Part shown: positions 1 through 6,700 of the stretch, piece by piece
How positions within the stretch are numbered: the stretch's first letter is position 1
How the letters are laid out: every line of letters starts with the position of its first letter
Assembly (NCBI GenBank): GCA_045805185.1
Contig: JBJMLS010000167.1
Coordinates: forward strand, 1 to 9,696
Reading direction: 5' to 3'
Source of the DNA: JAHEYF01 sp045805185
Lineage (GTDB): Bacteria > Bacteroidota > Bacteroidia > B-17B0 > Aurantibacillaceae
Length of the DNA stretch: 9,696 nucleotides
Position numbers and translations under genes: made by a program
Notes under the pieces: model-generated
What the model was told of the DNA's origin: nothing
Database searches by the model: none
Seen by the model: only the letters and a program-made list of their open reading frames with translations

Positions 1-334
1 CCATGCTCAGGTAACGGTCGGCTTTAGTCGGATAGCCCCAATCGATGAGGTATACGTCAAGTCCTAATCCCAAAAGATTTTGAATGTAGCTGCGGTCAGG
101 CTGCAGGTCCATCATTTTGTAGGTGTTCACCAAGGCATAAACGATGAGTACGGGAGTTTTAATTGTTGCCTCACCTTTACGGTCATAATGATACAGGCGC
201 AGTTTATCCTCAGCGTAAACTTCTGTTTTTGGACTGCCGGCTATTTCCACGTCTTTTATCTGAGATAAGGTGTCGTAGCTTTTCACCATTTTCTGGTTCA
301 TATCGGCTAACTCCTGGAGCAATCTGTTTTCCAT
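1..334 (-). CDS. phaC: Class III poly(R)-hydroxyalkanoate synthase subunit PhaC, N-terminal part (gene runs off the left edge)
   Basis: Reading the minus strand from the ATG at 334-332 gives 111 residues, open to the window edge. Residues 67-111 carry the PhaC block ALVNTYKMMDLQPDRS, then LGLGLDVYLIDWGYPTKADR. This is typical of the alpha/beta-hydrolase-fold PHA synthases, particularly the short class III type that works with PhaE. The short N-terminus before the core also fits class III (about 350-360 aa) rather than the longer class I enzymes. The family polymerises (R)-3-hydroxyacyl-CoA into PHA granules in the cytoplasm and releases CoA. The catalytic lipase-like box with its cysteine lies beyond the window, so activity cannot be judged. 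It follows phaE on the same strand after 153 bp that hold a hairpin. I see no convincing promoter directly upstream, so it is probably transcribed from the phaE promoter. Confidence 0.93.
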   Translation of the reverse strand, partial: MENRLLQELADMNQKMVKSYDTLSQIKDVEIAGSPKTEVYAEDKLRLYHYDRKGEATIKTPVLIVYALVNTYKMMDLQPDRSYIQNLLGLGLDVYLIDWGYPTKADRYLSM

Positions 335-418
335 AATGCAAAAATCAAATTAAGATCCCTTTTGAGATCATTCGGACTGTATTTTTCGCCTCTGTTTCGG
401 CTCGGTTTAATCTAAAGT

Positions 419-460
419 AAGAGGGCCGCCCTAATCAATCACTATTTAGGCAGCCCTCTT
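419..460 (-). terminator. GC-rich hairpin between phaE and phaC (terminator or attenuator)
   Basis: The arm at 419-434 pairs with 446-460: eight base pairs (AAGAGGGC/GCCCTCTT), a C-A mismatch, GCC/GGC, one bulged C and TAA/TTA, around a loop of about 11 nt. It begins 28 nt past the phaE stop and ends 85 nt before the phaC start. On the minus strand it is followed by CTTACTTTAG, an imperfect U-tract. The plus strand has TTTATTT after the stem. It probably terminates or attenuates phaE transcripts; stabilising the 3' end of a processed message is also possible. Confidence 0.6.
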
Positions 461-487
461 TATTTGCAGCTATAAGCAAATGTTCTA

Positions 488-1840
488 TTATTTTTTCTTT
501 CCTTTTGCTGTTCTTTCTTCCTCATCGGTTTCTACAGCAGCGGCAGTGTTGGTAGCAAGGCGTGTTTCCAAAGCTTTAACCTGCTTCTTCAGGTCGTAAA
601 TGGTCTTGTGTAGTTCTTCCACTTCGCTACGGAAAACAACCGGGTAAACGCCAAATACATTCTCAAATTGTTTTTCAAAATGTTTTTTTACGTCCATACC
701 GATATTGGTTACTTCTCCCTTGATCTTGGAGAACTCGTCAGAAGCGAATAATTCTGTGAACAGACCTTCATTCACTTTAACCCACTCATTGTAGAATTCG
801 TTAAAGCTCTGTGTTTCTGTTGGCTTTATATCTTTCAGTTTATCAAAGCTCGATTTCGCGGCAGCTTCCATGGCTTTTTGTGAAGTTACATAGAACTGGT
901 ACTGCAATTCAGCCTGCTTTACAGAGAATTCAGAGATCTTATCCAATAGAGCAATATTCGATTCAATATTTTCTTTTTCCTTGCCCGGAGAAGCTAACTT
1001 CATTAAAGGCTCGAATGTTTTTCCGAACACGTTATTCATGTTGGTATACATTTCCGATAGTTTGGCGAAATCACCGCCTACGAACTGAGGAAATTCTTTG
1101 GAAATATTTTGCATTTGTGCGTAATATTCTTTTGAAAGATTATTGTTGCTTGCAAAGAATTCGTGGATCTTTTTAATGGAAGCATCAAATACATCCTTTA
1201 AGTTAGCCGTATTGAAATAGTTTCCGTAAAGTTGCTCGGTTATTTTTTTGTAGTTCTCCGGCGTGAAGAAATTTTTGAAACTCTCTGCAGAGAAATCACC
1301 GTTCTGAAACGCTTTAAAAGCAGGCTGCCAGAACTCCTGTAATTTAAAATATACCTGGTTTGTTTCGAACATGTTCTTGAACGCATCTTTATTCACTGCA
1401 CCAGGGATATTCTTCATGAAGGTATCAAAAGAATTGTTCAGGGTTCCCATCCAGCTGTTATAGATATTGGTCCAGGCAGAGTTCATATTCGTGAAATTTG
1501 CAGCCATATCTCCTGCAGGCTTTCCAAAATTTGAAACGCTGCTGTAAATGCTCTGGTTGAAATCAGTCATCTTTTTGATCTGATCCATCTGCTGGTTATA
1601 CCAGTTCTTGAAAAATTCTTCAGGCTTGTTGAAAGTTTCCGCGTTGCCATAATTCGCCTGCATTCCGCTGAAAAGATTCATTTGCTTATCCATCCACTCT
1701 TTGTAAATGTTCTGCCCTTCTGCAGCAATGTTTCCACCGGTAAAAGCGCTCTGAAACTTTTTAGTGCTGTCCATCCAGTTGTTGATGGTCTGTGTTTGTG
1801 CCTCAATTAAATTATCAAGAATCGGGTTTGAAGTTTTCAT
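488..1840 (-). CDS. phaE: Class III PHA synthase subunit PhaE
   Basis: The 450-aa protein is rich in Phe, Asn, Lys and aromatic residues, has no signal peptide or membrane segment, and has many amphipathic stretches of the W/F-x-x-x type (for example NWYNQQMDQIKKM and NIYNSWMGTLNNSF). The C-terminal block at about residues 397-429, GVYPVVFRSEVEELHKTIYD followed by LKKQVKALETRL, matches the conserved PhaE end: an RSEV...LH motif running into a short coiled coil. A charged tail ending in KGKKK follows. In the family, PhaE is the non-catalytic partner needed for PhaC activity and granule formation. At 450 aa it is longer than the classical PhaE proteins of purple sulfur bacteria (about 360 aa). 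The adjacent phaC and divergent phaJ support the call. The ATG at 1840 has an A-rich leader and a promoter at a plausible distance. A phasin-like granule role is the main alternative. Confidence 0.85.
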   Translation of the reverse strand: MKTSNPILDNLIEAQTQTINNWMDSTKKFQSAFTGGNIAAEGQNIYKEWMDKQMNLFSGMQANYGNAETFNKPEEFFKNWYNQQMDQIKKMTDFNQSIYSSVSNFGKPAGDMAANFTNMNSAWTNIYNSWMGTLNNSFDTFMKNIPGAVNKDAFKNMFETNQVYFKLQEFWQPAFKAFQNGDFSAESFKNFFTPENYKKITEQLYGNYFNTANLKDVFDASIKKIHEFFASNNNLSKEYYAQMQNISKEFPQFVGGDFAKLSEMYTNMNNVFGKTFEPLMKLASPGKEKENIESNIALLDKISEFSVKQAELQYQFYVTSQKAMEAAAKSSFDKLKDIKPTETQSFNEFYNEWVKVNEGLFTELFASDEFSKIKGEVTNIGMDVKKHFEKQFENVFGVYPVVFRSEVEELHKTIYDLKKQVKALETRLATNTAAAVETDEEERTAKGKKK

Positions 1841-1880
1841 TTTTTTTGTAAAATATTATGTTTTGTTTTTAAATTCGGTG

Positions 1881-1913
1881 CAAAGGTCGTTTATTTTTTA
1901 CATACAAGTCAAG
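1881..1913 (-). promoter_or_regulatory. Putative phaE(C) promoter, Bacteroidota type
   Basis: On the minus strand GACCTTTG (1888-1881) matches seven of eight positions of the Bacteroidota -7 box TAnnTTTG. Two TTG triplets lie upstream, at 1907-1905 (16-nt spacer) and 1912-1910 (21-nt spacer); the second fits the usual spacing better. Transcription would start near 1875, giving a leader of about 35 nt that is almost entirely A/T before the phaE ATG. This is a match to a family consensus only; no start site has been mapped. Confidence 0.5.
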
Positions 1914-1955
1914 TAAATCAGTAATTTTTTGTTAATTAAACGTAATTATGTATGA

Positions 1956-1980
1956 TTGGTCGATATTAAACTAAATTTTG
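1956..1980 (+). promoter_or_regulatory. Weak candidate promoter for phaJ-coaE
   Basis: AAATTTTG at 1973-1980 resembles TAnnTTTG with one mismatch, and a TTG lies at 1956-1958. The 14-nt spacer is shorter than usual for Bacteroidota. If real, transcription would begin a few bases downstream, which rules out the TTG at 1978 as start codon and supports the ATG at 2035. The rest of the 194-bp divergent region (1841-2034) is AT-rich and shows no clear operator. Confidence 0.25.
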
Positions 1981-2034
1981 TCGGAAGCGGAAAGATTGTT
2001 AATTTGGTGGCAAATCATCCTACAATCCTATATT

Positions 2035-2442
2035 ATGCTGGCAGTTGGACAAGTTTATACCCACGACTTCAGGTTTTCACAAGAGGAAGTTACTCGTTTT
2101 GCGGAAGTTACAGGCGATAAAAATCCTGTGCACCTGGATGCAGCTTACGCAGCAAAAACATTTTTCAAGCGCCCCATCATGCACGGAATGTTAAGCGCAT
2201 CTCTCTTCTCTAAAGTTTTCGGAACCCTTTTCCCCGGAGAAGGAACCATTTACCTGAAACAATCCCTGAATTTTTTAAAGCCCATGTATGTAGATACCGA
2301 CTATGTGGCTGAATTTACTGTAAAAGAAGTCGTGGGCGACAAGAACCGCGCTGTGATCGAAACCCTGATCAAGGATAAGAACAGCAGCTTTGTCTGTACC
2401 AGCGGCGAAGCTACCGTAATGAACACGGATAAGATCAAATAG
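2035..2442 (+). CDS. phaJ: (R)-specific enoyl-CoA hydratase, MaoC-like hot-dog protein (PhaJ type)
   Basis: The protein has 135 aa from the ATG at 2035, the usual length for a single-domain PhaJ. It shows the R-hydratase 2 signature: F-x-x-VTGDKNPVHLD (residues 22-35) with the expected catalytic Asp28 and His33, spaced as in characterised PhaJ enzymes, then YAAKTFFKRPIMHGMLSASL (38-57). The family hydrates trans-2-enoyl-CoA to (R)-3-hydroxyacyl-CoA, diverting beta-oxidation intermediates to PHA synthase. Divergent phaEC makes that role likely; a generic MaoC dehydratase acting in another acyl-CoA pathway is the alternative. The frame stays open to a TTG at 1978, but those 19 residues (rich in Trp, Leu and Ile) match nothing in the family, and the domain begins right after Met2035 (MLAVGQVYTHDF). 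No Shine-Dalgarno sequence is visible. coaE starts 9 bp downstream. Confidence 0.88.
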   Translation: MLAVGQVYTHDFRFSQEEVTRFAEVTGDKNPVHLDAAYAAKTFFKRPIMHGMLSASLFSKVFGTLFPGEGTIYLKQSLNFLKPMYVDTDYVAEFTVKEVVGDKNRAVIETLIKDKNSSFVCTSGEATVMNTDKIK

Positions 2443-2451
2443 TTCCCTTTA

Positions 2452-3030
2452 ATGAAAAAAGCAGGGCTGACGGGCGGTATTGGCAGTGGAAAGACTGTAG
2501 TGGCCGGGATCTTTAAGAGCTTATCCATTCCAATCTACAATTCCGACGAAAGGGCCAAAGCGCTTTATTTTGCTGAACACGTAAGAGTTCCTGTAGAACT
2601 ATTGCTTGGAAAAGAAACCTATCTCAGCGAATCGGAATTGAACAAAGTCCATATTTCTTCAAAGATATTCTCGGATAAAAAATTACTCACTGCGCTTAAC
2701 GCCATTATACATCCTGCGGTAGGAGCCGATTTCGAGCATTGGCTAAAGAAACAAAATGCTGCTTTTATTATTAAGGAATCTGCATTGATGTTCGAAGCGG
2801 GAATCTATAAAAACATGGATGCTCTTATTACCGTAACTGCTGATCTGGAAATCAGGATAAGCCGCGTAATGAAAAGAGATAAGCTGGACAGGGAACAGGT
2901 ATTGGCACGAATGAGCAGTCAATTCCCCGATGCGGAAAAGCAAAAGTTAAGTGATTACCTGGTAAATAATAATGATGATGAGCTGGTGATCCCGCAAGTG
3001 CTGAAGATCTATGATGAGCTGAGGAAATGA
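2452..3030 (+). CDS. coaE: Dephospho-CoA kinase
   Basis: The 192-aa protein is close to the normal CoaE size. It opens with the P-loop GLTGGIGSGKT (residues 5-15, Lys14 binding ATP phosphates). Next come Asp32 in the N-S-D-x-x-A motif (expected substrate/catalytic site), the IIHPAV motif (85-90), the ALMFEAGIYKNMDALITV core strand region (111-128), and the lid segment R-V-M-K-R-D ... R-x-Q-V-L-A-R-M (138-154) with the following SQF. CoaE phosphorylates the ribose 3'-hydroxyl of dephospho-CoA with ATP, the last step of CoA synthesis, in the cytoplasm. The gene sits 9 bp after phaJ and is surely co-transcribed. ATG is the only reasonable start, because the P-loop begins four residues later. The TGA at 3028-3030 abuts the stop of the convergent gene, so no terminator fits between them. 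Confidence 0.96.
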   Translation: MKKAGLTGGIGSGKTVVAGIFKSLSIPIYNSDERAKALYFAEHVRVPVELLLGKETYLSESELNKVHISSKIFSDKKLLTALNAIIHPAVGADFEHWLKKQNAAFIIKESALMFEAGIYKNMDALITVTADLEIRISRVMKRDKLDREQVLARMSSQFPDAEKQKLSDYLVNNNDDELVIPQVLKIYDELRK

Positions 3031-3033
3031 TCA
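3028..3033. other. Shared palindrome TGATCA formed by two convergent stop codons
   Basis: The coaE stop TGA (3028-3030) and the reverse-complemented TGA of the minus-strand gene (3031-3033) join with no base between them. The convergent transcripts must therefore overlap, at least in their 3' ends. Confidence 0.97.
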
Positions 3034-3618
3034 GGAGAAAACTTCTTCTTCTTCCTCTACGACTTTTTTAATATCCAATTTGGTTTCTTTTTTTGATCCG
3101 GCGGTCCAGGTGGTATTTTCCTTTTCTTTTTCAGTGCCGGTATCCAGACTTTTTTTCTTCTTTTTCGTTTTCATCATCCTGTAAGCCAATAAGGCAACTA
3201 TTAAAGCGATCGGGCCAACTACATAGCCTATCGGAATAACGCGGATACTGGAAATATACCGGAAATCCTCAAAATAAATATTCAGGTCATCCCCGGATCT
3301 GAAAGTGTAATGTATATAAGCCAGGCCTTTCTCGTCGAAGGTCAATGGCACATCGGTTCCATTGACTATAAATGAAAGCTTACGGTTGTTCTCTTCCAAT
3401 TTAGGATTATTGGCATCCTTGAACTGGACCGCTATCTTGGTATTGGAATTAGAGAAAATATAGTTTGGAAGGTGAATGTCTATATCAGAGTTATTGACCC
3501 TGTAGATCCCGGATGCATTTTGAACAGTGATCACCTCCGAATCCTGCATGTCGCGGGAGTAAAGAGAGCTTGTACCTGAAATAAGAGTTAAAACGATAAA
3601 AAGACGAATGATTTTCAT
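3031..3618 (-). CDS. Single-pass membrane protein of unknown function with signal peptide and charged cytoplasmic tail
   Basis: I do not recognise the family. The 195-aa product starts with a signal-peptide-like segment (KIIRLFIVLTLISGTSS, residues 2-18). An extracytoplasmic part (about 20-126) predicted to be beta-rich follows, with strand-like blocks such as KIAVQFKD and LSFIVNGTDVPLTFDEKGLA. One hydrophobic helix (about 128-147, IPIGYVVGPIALIVALLAYR) then leads into a basic run (TKKKKKS, 151-157) that fits the positive-inside rule, and the cytoplasmic tail ends in EEEEEVFS. This is a type I topology. It has its own promoter and lies 132 bp downstream of the giant surface-protein gene on the same strand, so it could also receive read-through from it. 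A link to the secreted protein or to envelope sensing is speculation. The only start preceding the signal peptide is ATG 3618. Confidence 0.8.
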   Translation of the reverse strand: MKIIRLFIVLTLISGTSSLYSRDMQDSEVITVQNASGIYRVNNSDIDIHLPNYIFSNSNTKIAVQFKDANNPKLEENNRKLSFIVNGTDVPLTFDEKGLAYIHYTFRSGDDLNIYFEDFRYISSIRVIPIGYVVGPIALIVALLAYRMMKTKKKKKSLDTGTEKEKENTTWTAGSKKETKLDIKKVVEEEEEVFS

Positions 3619-3638
3619 GGTTTTTCTTAATTTTCAAT

Positions 3639-3673
3639 CAAAAGTACAGTGTAAATGGAGCGGAAAGCTCAAA
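3639..3673 (-). promoter_or_regulatory. Bacteroidota-type promoter of the 195-aa membrane protein gene
   Basis: On the minus strand TACTTTTG (3646-3639) is a perfect match to the -7 consensus TAnnTTTG, with TTTG at 3673-3670 and a 23-nt spacer, at the long end of the accepted range. The -7 box ends 20 nt before the ATG at 3618, giving a leader of roughly 13-15 A-rich bases. Confidence 0.55.
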
Positions 3674-3691
3674 AATTAGATCAAGGCCTTT

Positions 3692-3719
3692 AAACCGAAG
3701 ATGAAAATTCCGGTTTTTT
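3692..3719 (+). terminator. Terminator-like hairpin reading in the coaE direction
   Basis: AAACCGAA (3692-3699) pairs with TTCCGGTTT (3708-3716) with one bulged C and an 8-nt loop, and six T residues run from 3714 to 3719. The T-run follows the stem only on the plus strand, so it would stop rightward transcription. The only rightward gene upstream is coaE, 660 bp away across an antisense gene. On the minus strand no T-run follows the stem, so it is a poor terminator for the giant gene. Confidence 0.35.
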
Positions 3720-3732
3720 ACAAGGTAATCGT

Positions 3733-3744
3733 ATGTAGCTACAT
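3733..3744. repeat. 12-bp perfect palindrome ATGTAGCTACAT
   Basis: A perfect inverted repeat without spacer starts 6 nt after the stop codon of the giant surface-protein gene (minus direction). As RNA it could form only a four-base stem with an AGCT loop. Function unknown; it may be chance. Confidence 0.4.
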
Positions 3745-3750
3745 TTGATT

Positions 3751-6700
3751 TTACTGCTTCACAAGCTTTTTAACCTGTACAGGCCTGTTTGTAAAATAAA
3801 CCTTAACAAAATAAGTACCTGCAGACAGTTCGGTCAGCATGAACTCCACGCTTTGCTGGCCTTCACGCAGGTGAGCCGACTTACTGGAAAGGATCCTCCC
3901 GCTGATATCCGTGATCTCGATTTTAACATTTCCTTCCATTGGAAGGGAGATCATTATTGTCGCCTGCGTATTGGCAGGGTTTGGAAAGATGCCGTCAAAA
4001 GTAAAGCTACTGGTATTATCCAGGTTATCTACAGAGATGATCTTTGAATATTTATATTGCCCGTCAATGTCTACCTGCTTTAAGCGGTAATAAGTTACCG
4101 GGGAATAGAATTGGTAGTCTTTAAAAGTATAGTTTACCAAGCTGTTCGAATTGCCGGCAGCGTTTTTAGTTCCGATGGGATTAAAATCAATTGCATTCTC
4201 CGAGCTCTGCACCTCGAAATAAGCTGAATTGTGTTCGCTGGCTGTTTGCCATTCCAGTAGGTTGTGATTCGTACTCCGGCTTCCCTTGAACGAAATAAGC
4301 TCTACGGGGAGAACCGCATTTGACTGGATGATCCCGAATTTGGAGAAACCGGACATTCCTGTACGCTGAACCGCAGTCACCGGGCTCGCTACACAGGTAC
4401 CATTCAATCCCCAGCCAGGTGAGGCTGAAGGACTCTTGGCAACCGACCAGCCCGAAGCAGAATTGGTATAATTCGTATTATATAAGGTAATATCATAGGT
4501 GCCGGTGCTCGCGGATGAAGCGTCGATGGACCAAAAACCATTATCAAGATAAGGCATGTTGTAAGAAACACCGCATTCGGGTCCCCAACCAGGAGCGCCG
4601 GGCTGGCTCCAGGCACCTCCCCAGGCATCAAAGCGCGCCAGCAATTGTATTGCACCTGCAGCGGCTGCACTGATGAAGTTCAGGTTGGCGCGCTGGTAAC
4701 CCTTGGTTGAGTGTCCCACAGGAAAATCAAATGAGCCGGTTGCCCCTGCAGCCAAATATCTCCTGAGGTTTCCCTCCACGTAGCTGCTTGAGTTTCCTGT
4801 ACTGACACAGGCATTCGCGGTATTAAGTACCCTTACTTCGAATGAAGCGCCTGTTACGATTTTTCCGCTCGTGAGCGTAAGCGTTCCCGTAATTGTTTTA
4901 ATATGCATATTAGAACTCAGCGTTAATCCTGTTCCGGTATGGTTCATCAGTACAAAGTTCAGGTCGAGCTGACTGGAACCTTCATTATACGTTTGTGTAG
5001 TTGTACCATTGAATTCAAGGGTTCCCAGAGTTCCGGTGCTTGTGAAAGTGGTGTTCCCGCTTGAGTTTGTAAAGTTGCCCGCTACTTTTATGTAATTCCC
5101 GTTCGTATTAAAAATGCTTGTGCTGCTCGATGAGGTGAAGTTCCCGCTAATATCAATATCCTGCAGCAGGTTAACCTGTCCGGAGGATTTTGTTACGGTT
5201 ACGTTCCCGACTTTATTCACGCCGGTTAAGCTTCCACCGAAGGATTGAGCTCCTGTACCATTAAACAATAGGGTAGAGCTTGGGGAACAGATCAGGCTGC
5301 CATTGTTAACAAAGTCACCGCAGATCTCTAGTGTAACGCCGGCAGCTAGCGTAAGACTCGCTCCTGGCTGGATCGTAATATTCTTCACTTTATAAGTTCC
5401 GGCAGTAGTAATGCTTAATACCGGTTGATTTAAGGAGGCGGGAGAAACTACCGCGTCAATTCCACAGGTAGGAGCGGTACATCCACCCCAGTTCCCGGTT
5501 GTATTATAGTTCGTTGTTCCTGCGCCGCCCGACCATGTAACACTCGAAGGAACTCCGGTATAATTGTTAACGCCCACTGAAGTTCCAGAAAAATCCAGTG
5601 AAAAGCCGGAAGTGCTGTTTGCATAGTTACTGATGGCGATAAGGATGACATCGCCAGTACTCACTGCTAGTGGTGTTTCATAAGCGCTGCTGAATCCTGA
5701 ATATGCTGCAGGAGAATTACCGGCAGTGTTCAAGCCGGTGACGCCGTATGAATCATAATTACAACGGTCAGGAATAGAAGTTCCTGCAGCAATAGTTGCA
5801 CAGGTAACGGTTCCGGAAACTTTCCACACGCCAAAGTCATAATCGGTTTCATCGCCCGTAATACTATAGGAAGGATTAGCCTGACCTGTAACCGGATTTG
5901 GATTTCCGTAATCATTAGGAACAATGTCAAACATCAGGTTACCATTTGAAGCTATGTTCAGGGTGTACCAAACTACGTTTCTTTCCCCTGAGGCAAGGCA
6001 ATAGGATGTTGGGAGATCACAGGTATAACCCCAGCTTTGATAGCCAGGATTACCTACAGTAAATGTTTGCTGACAAACCGGGTTGGGTACTGCACAATCC
6101 TGACCTGCAGAAGTAGGAAGTCCTACAGACTGATCCACAACAAGCAGGTCAAAATTTCCAATGAGATCATTTTGCCCGTCAACCCGCACGTAATAGGTCT
6201 GCCCGGCGGTAAGCCCTGTAGCCGTTATTTGCGAATTGGGTGTTGAGTTGGAGCCGCAACCTGTCGCATCCTGGTTGCACGACACCAGTGTTAAAGAACC
6301 GCAGGCTCCTGAATATAATCCTATCTGTGTATCTGTGAGTGTTCCGGCATTTGTGCGAATGATGACGCCTCCTGAGGTTGGCGCAATAAAGCTGAACCAT
6401 ATTGAATTATTGCTTCCGGAGGTCCAGCAGGCAGGGGCCGCAACTTCAGAGGCAGATCCTGAACAACTGTTATCACCATTTACAAAGGATCCGAGATTAA
6501 TAGTAGTTGCATTGCAGGGCAGGTCATTGGCAGGAGCTCCACCCGGGCAAGGATCTGTGACGCAGATCCCGAATGTGCCGTTGTTGTTGTTGCCGTATTC
6601 CCAAACCCTTATCCAAATTGTTTCACCAGGGATCAAGGCTGAATTATAAATATAAGGCATGAGTCCGTTGGCGCTGTTATCGTTATCACAGGAGAGAAGT

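Noticed and set aside
811..1176. Plus-strand open frame of 121 codons inside phaE
   Set aside because: It is antisense to a well-supported gene, its sequence has no recognisable features, and it looks like a shadow frame.
1978..2034. TTG start giving a 154-aa PhaJ
   Set aside because: The extra 19 residues do not resemble the family, and the hot-dog domain begins right after the ATG at 2035. The TTG also overlaps the likely promoter.
3692..3719. Hairpin as the terminator of the giant minus-strand gene
   Set aside because: On the minus strand the T-run precedes the stem as A residues and no U-tract follows, so the orientation is wrong for that gene.
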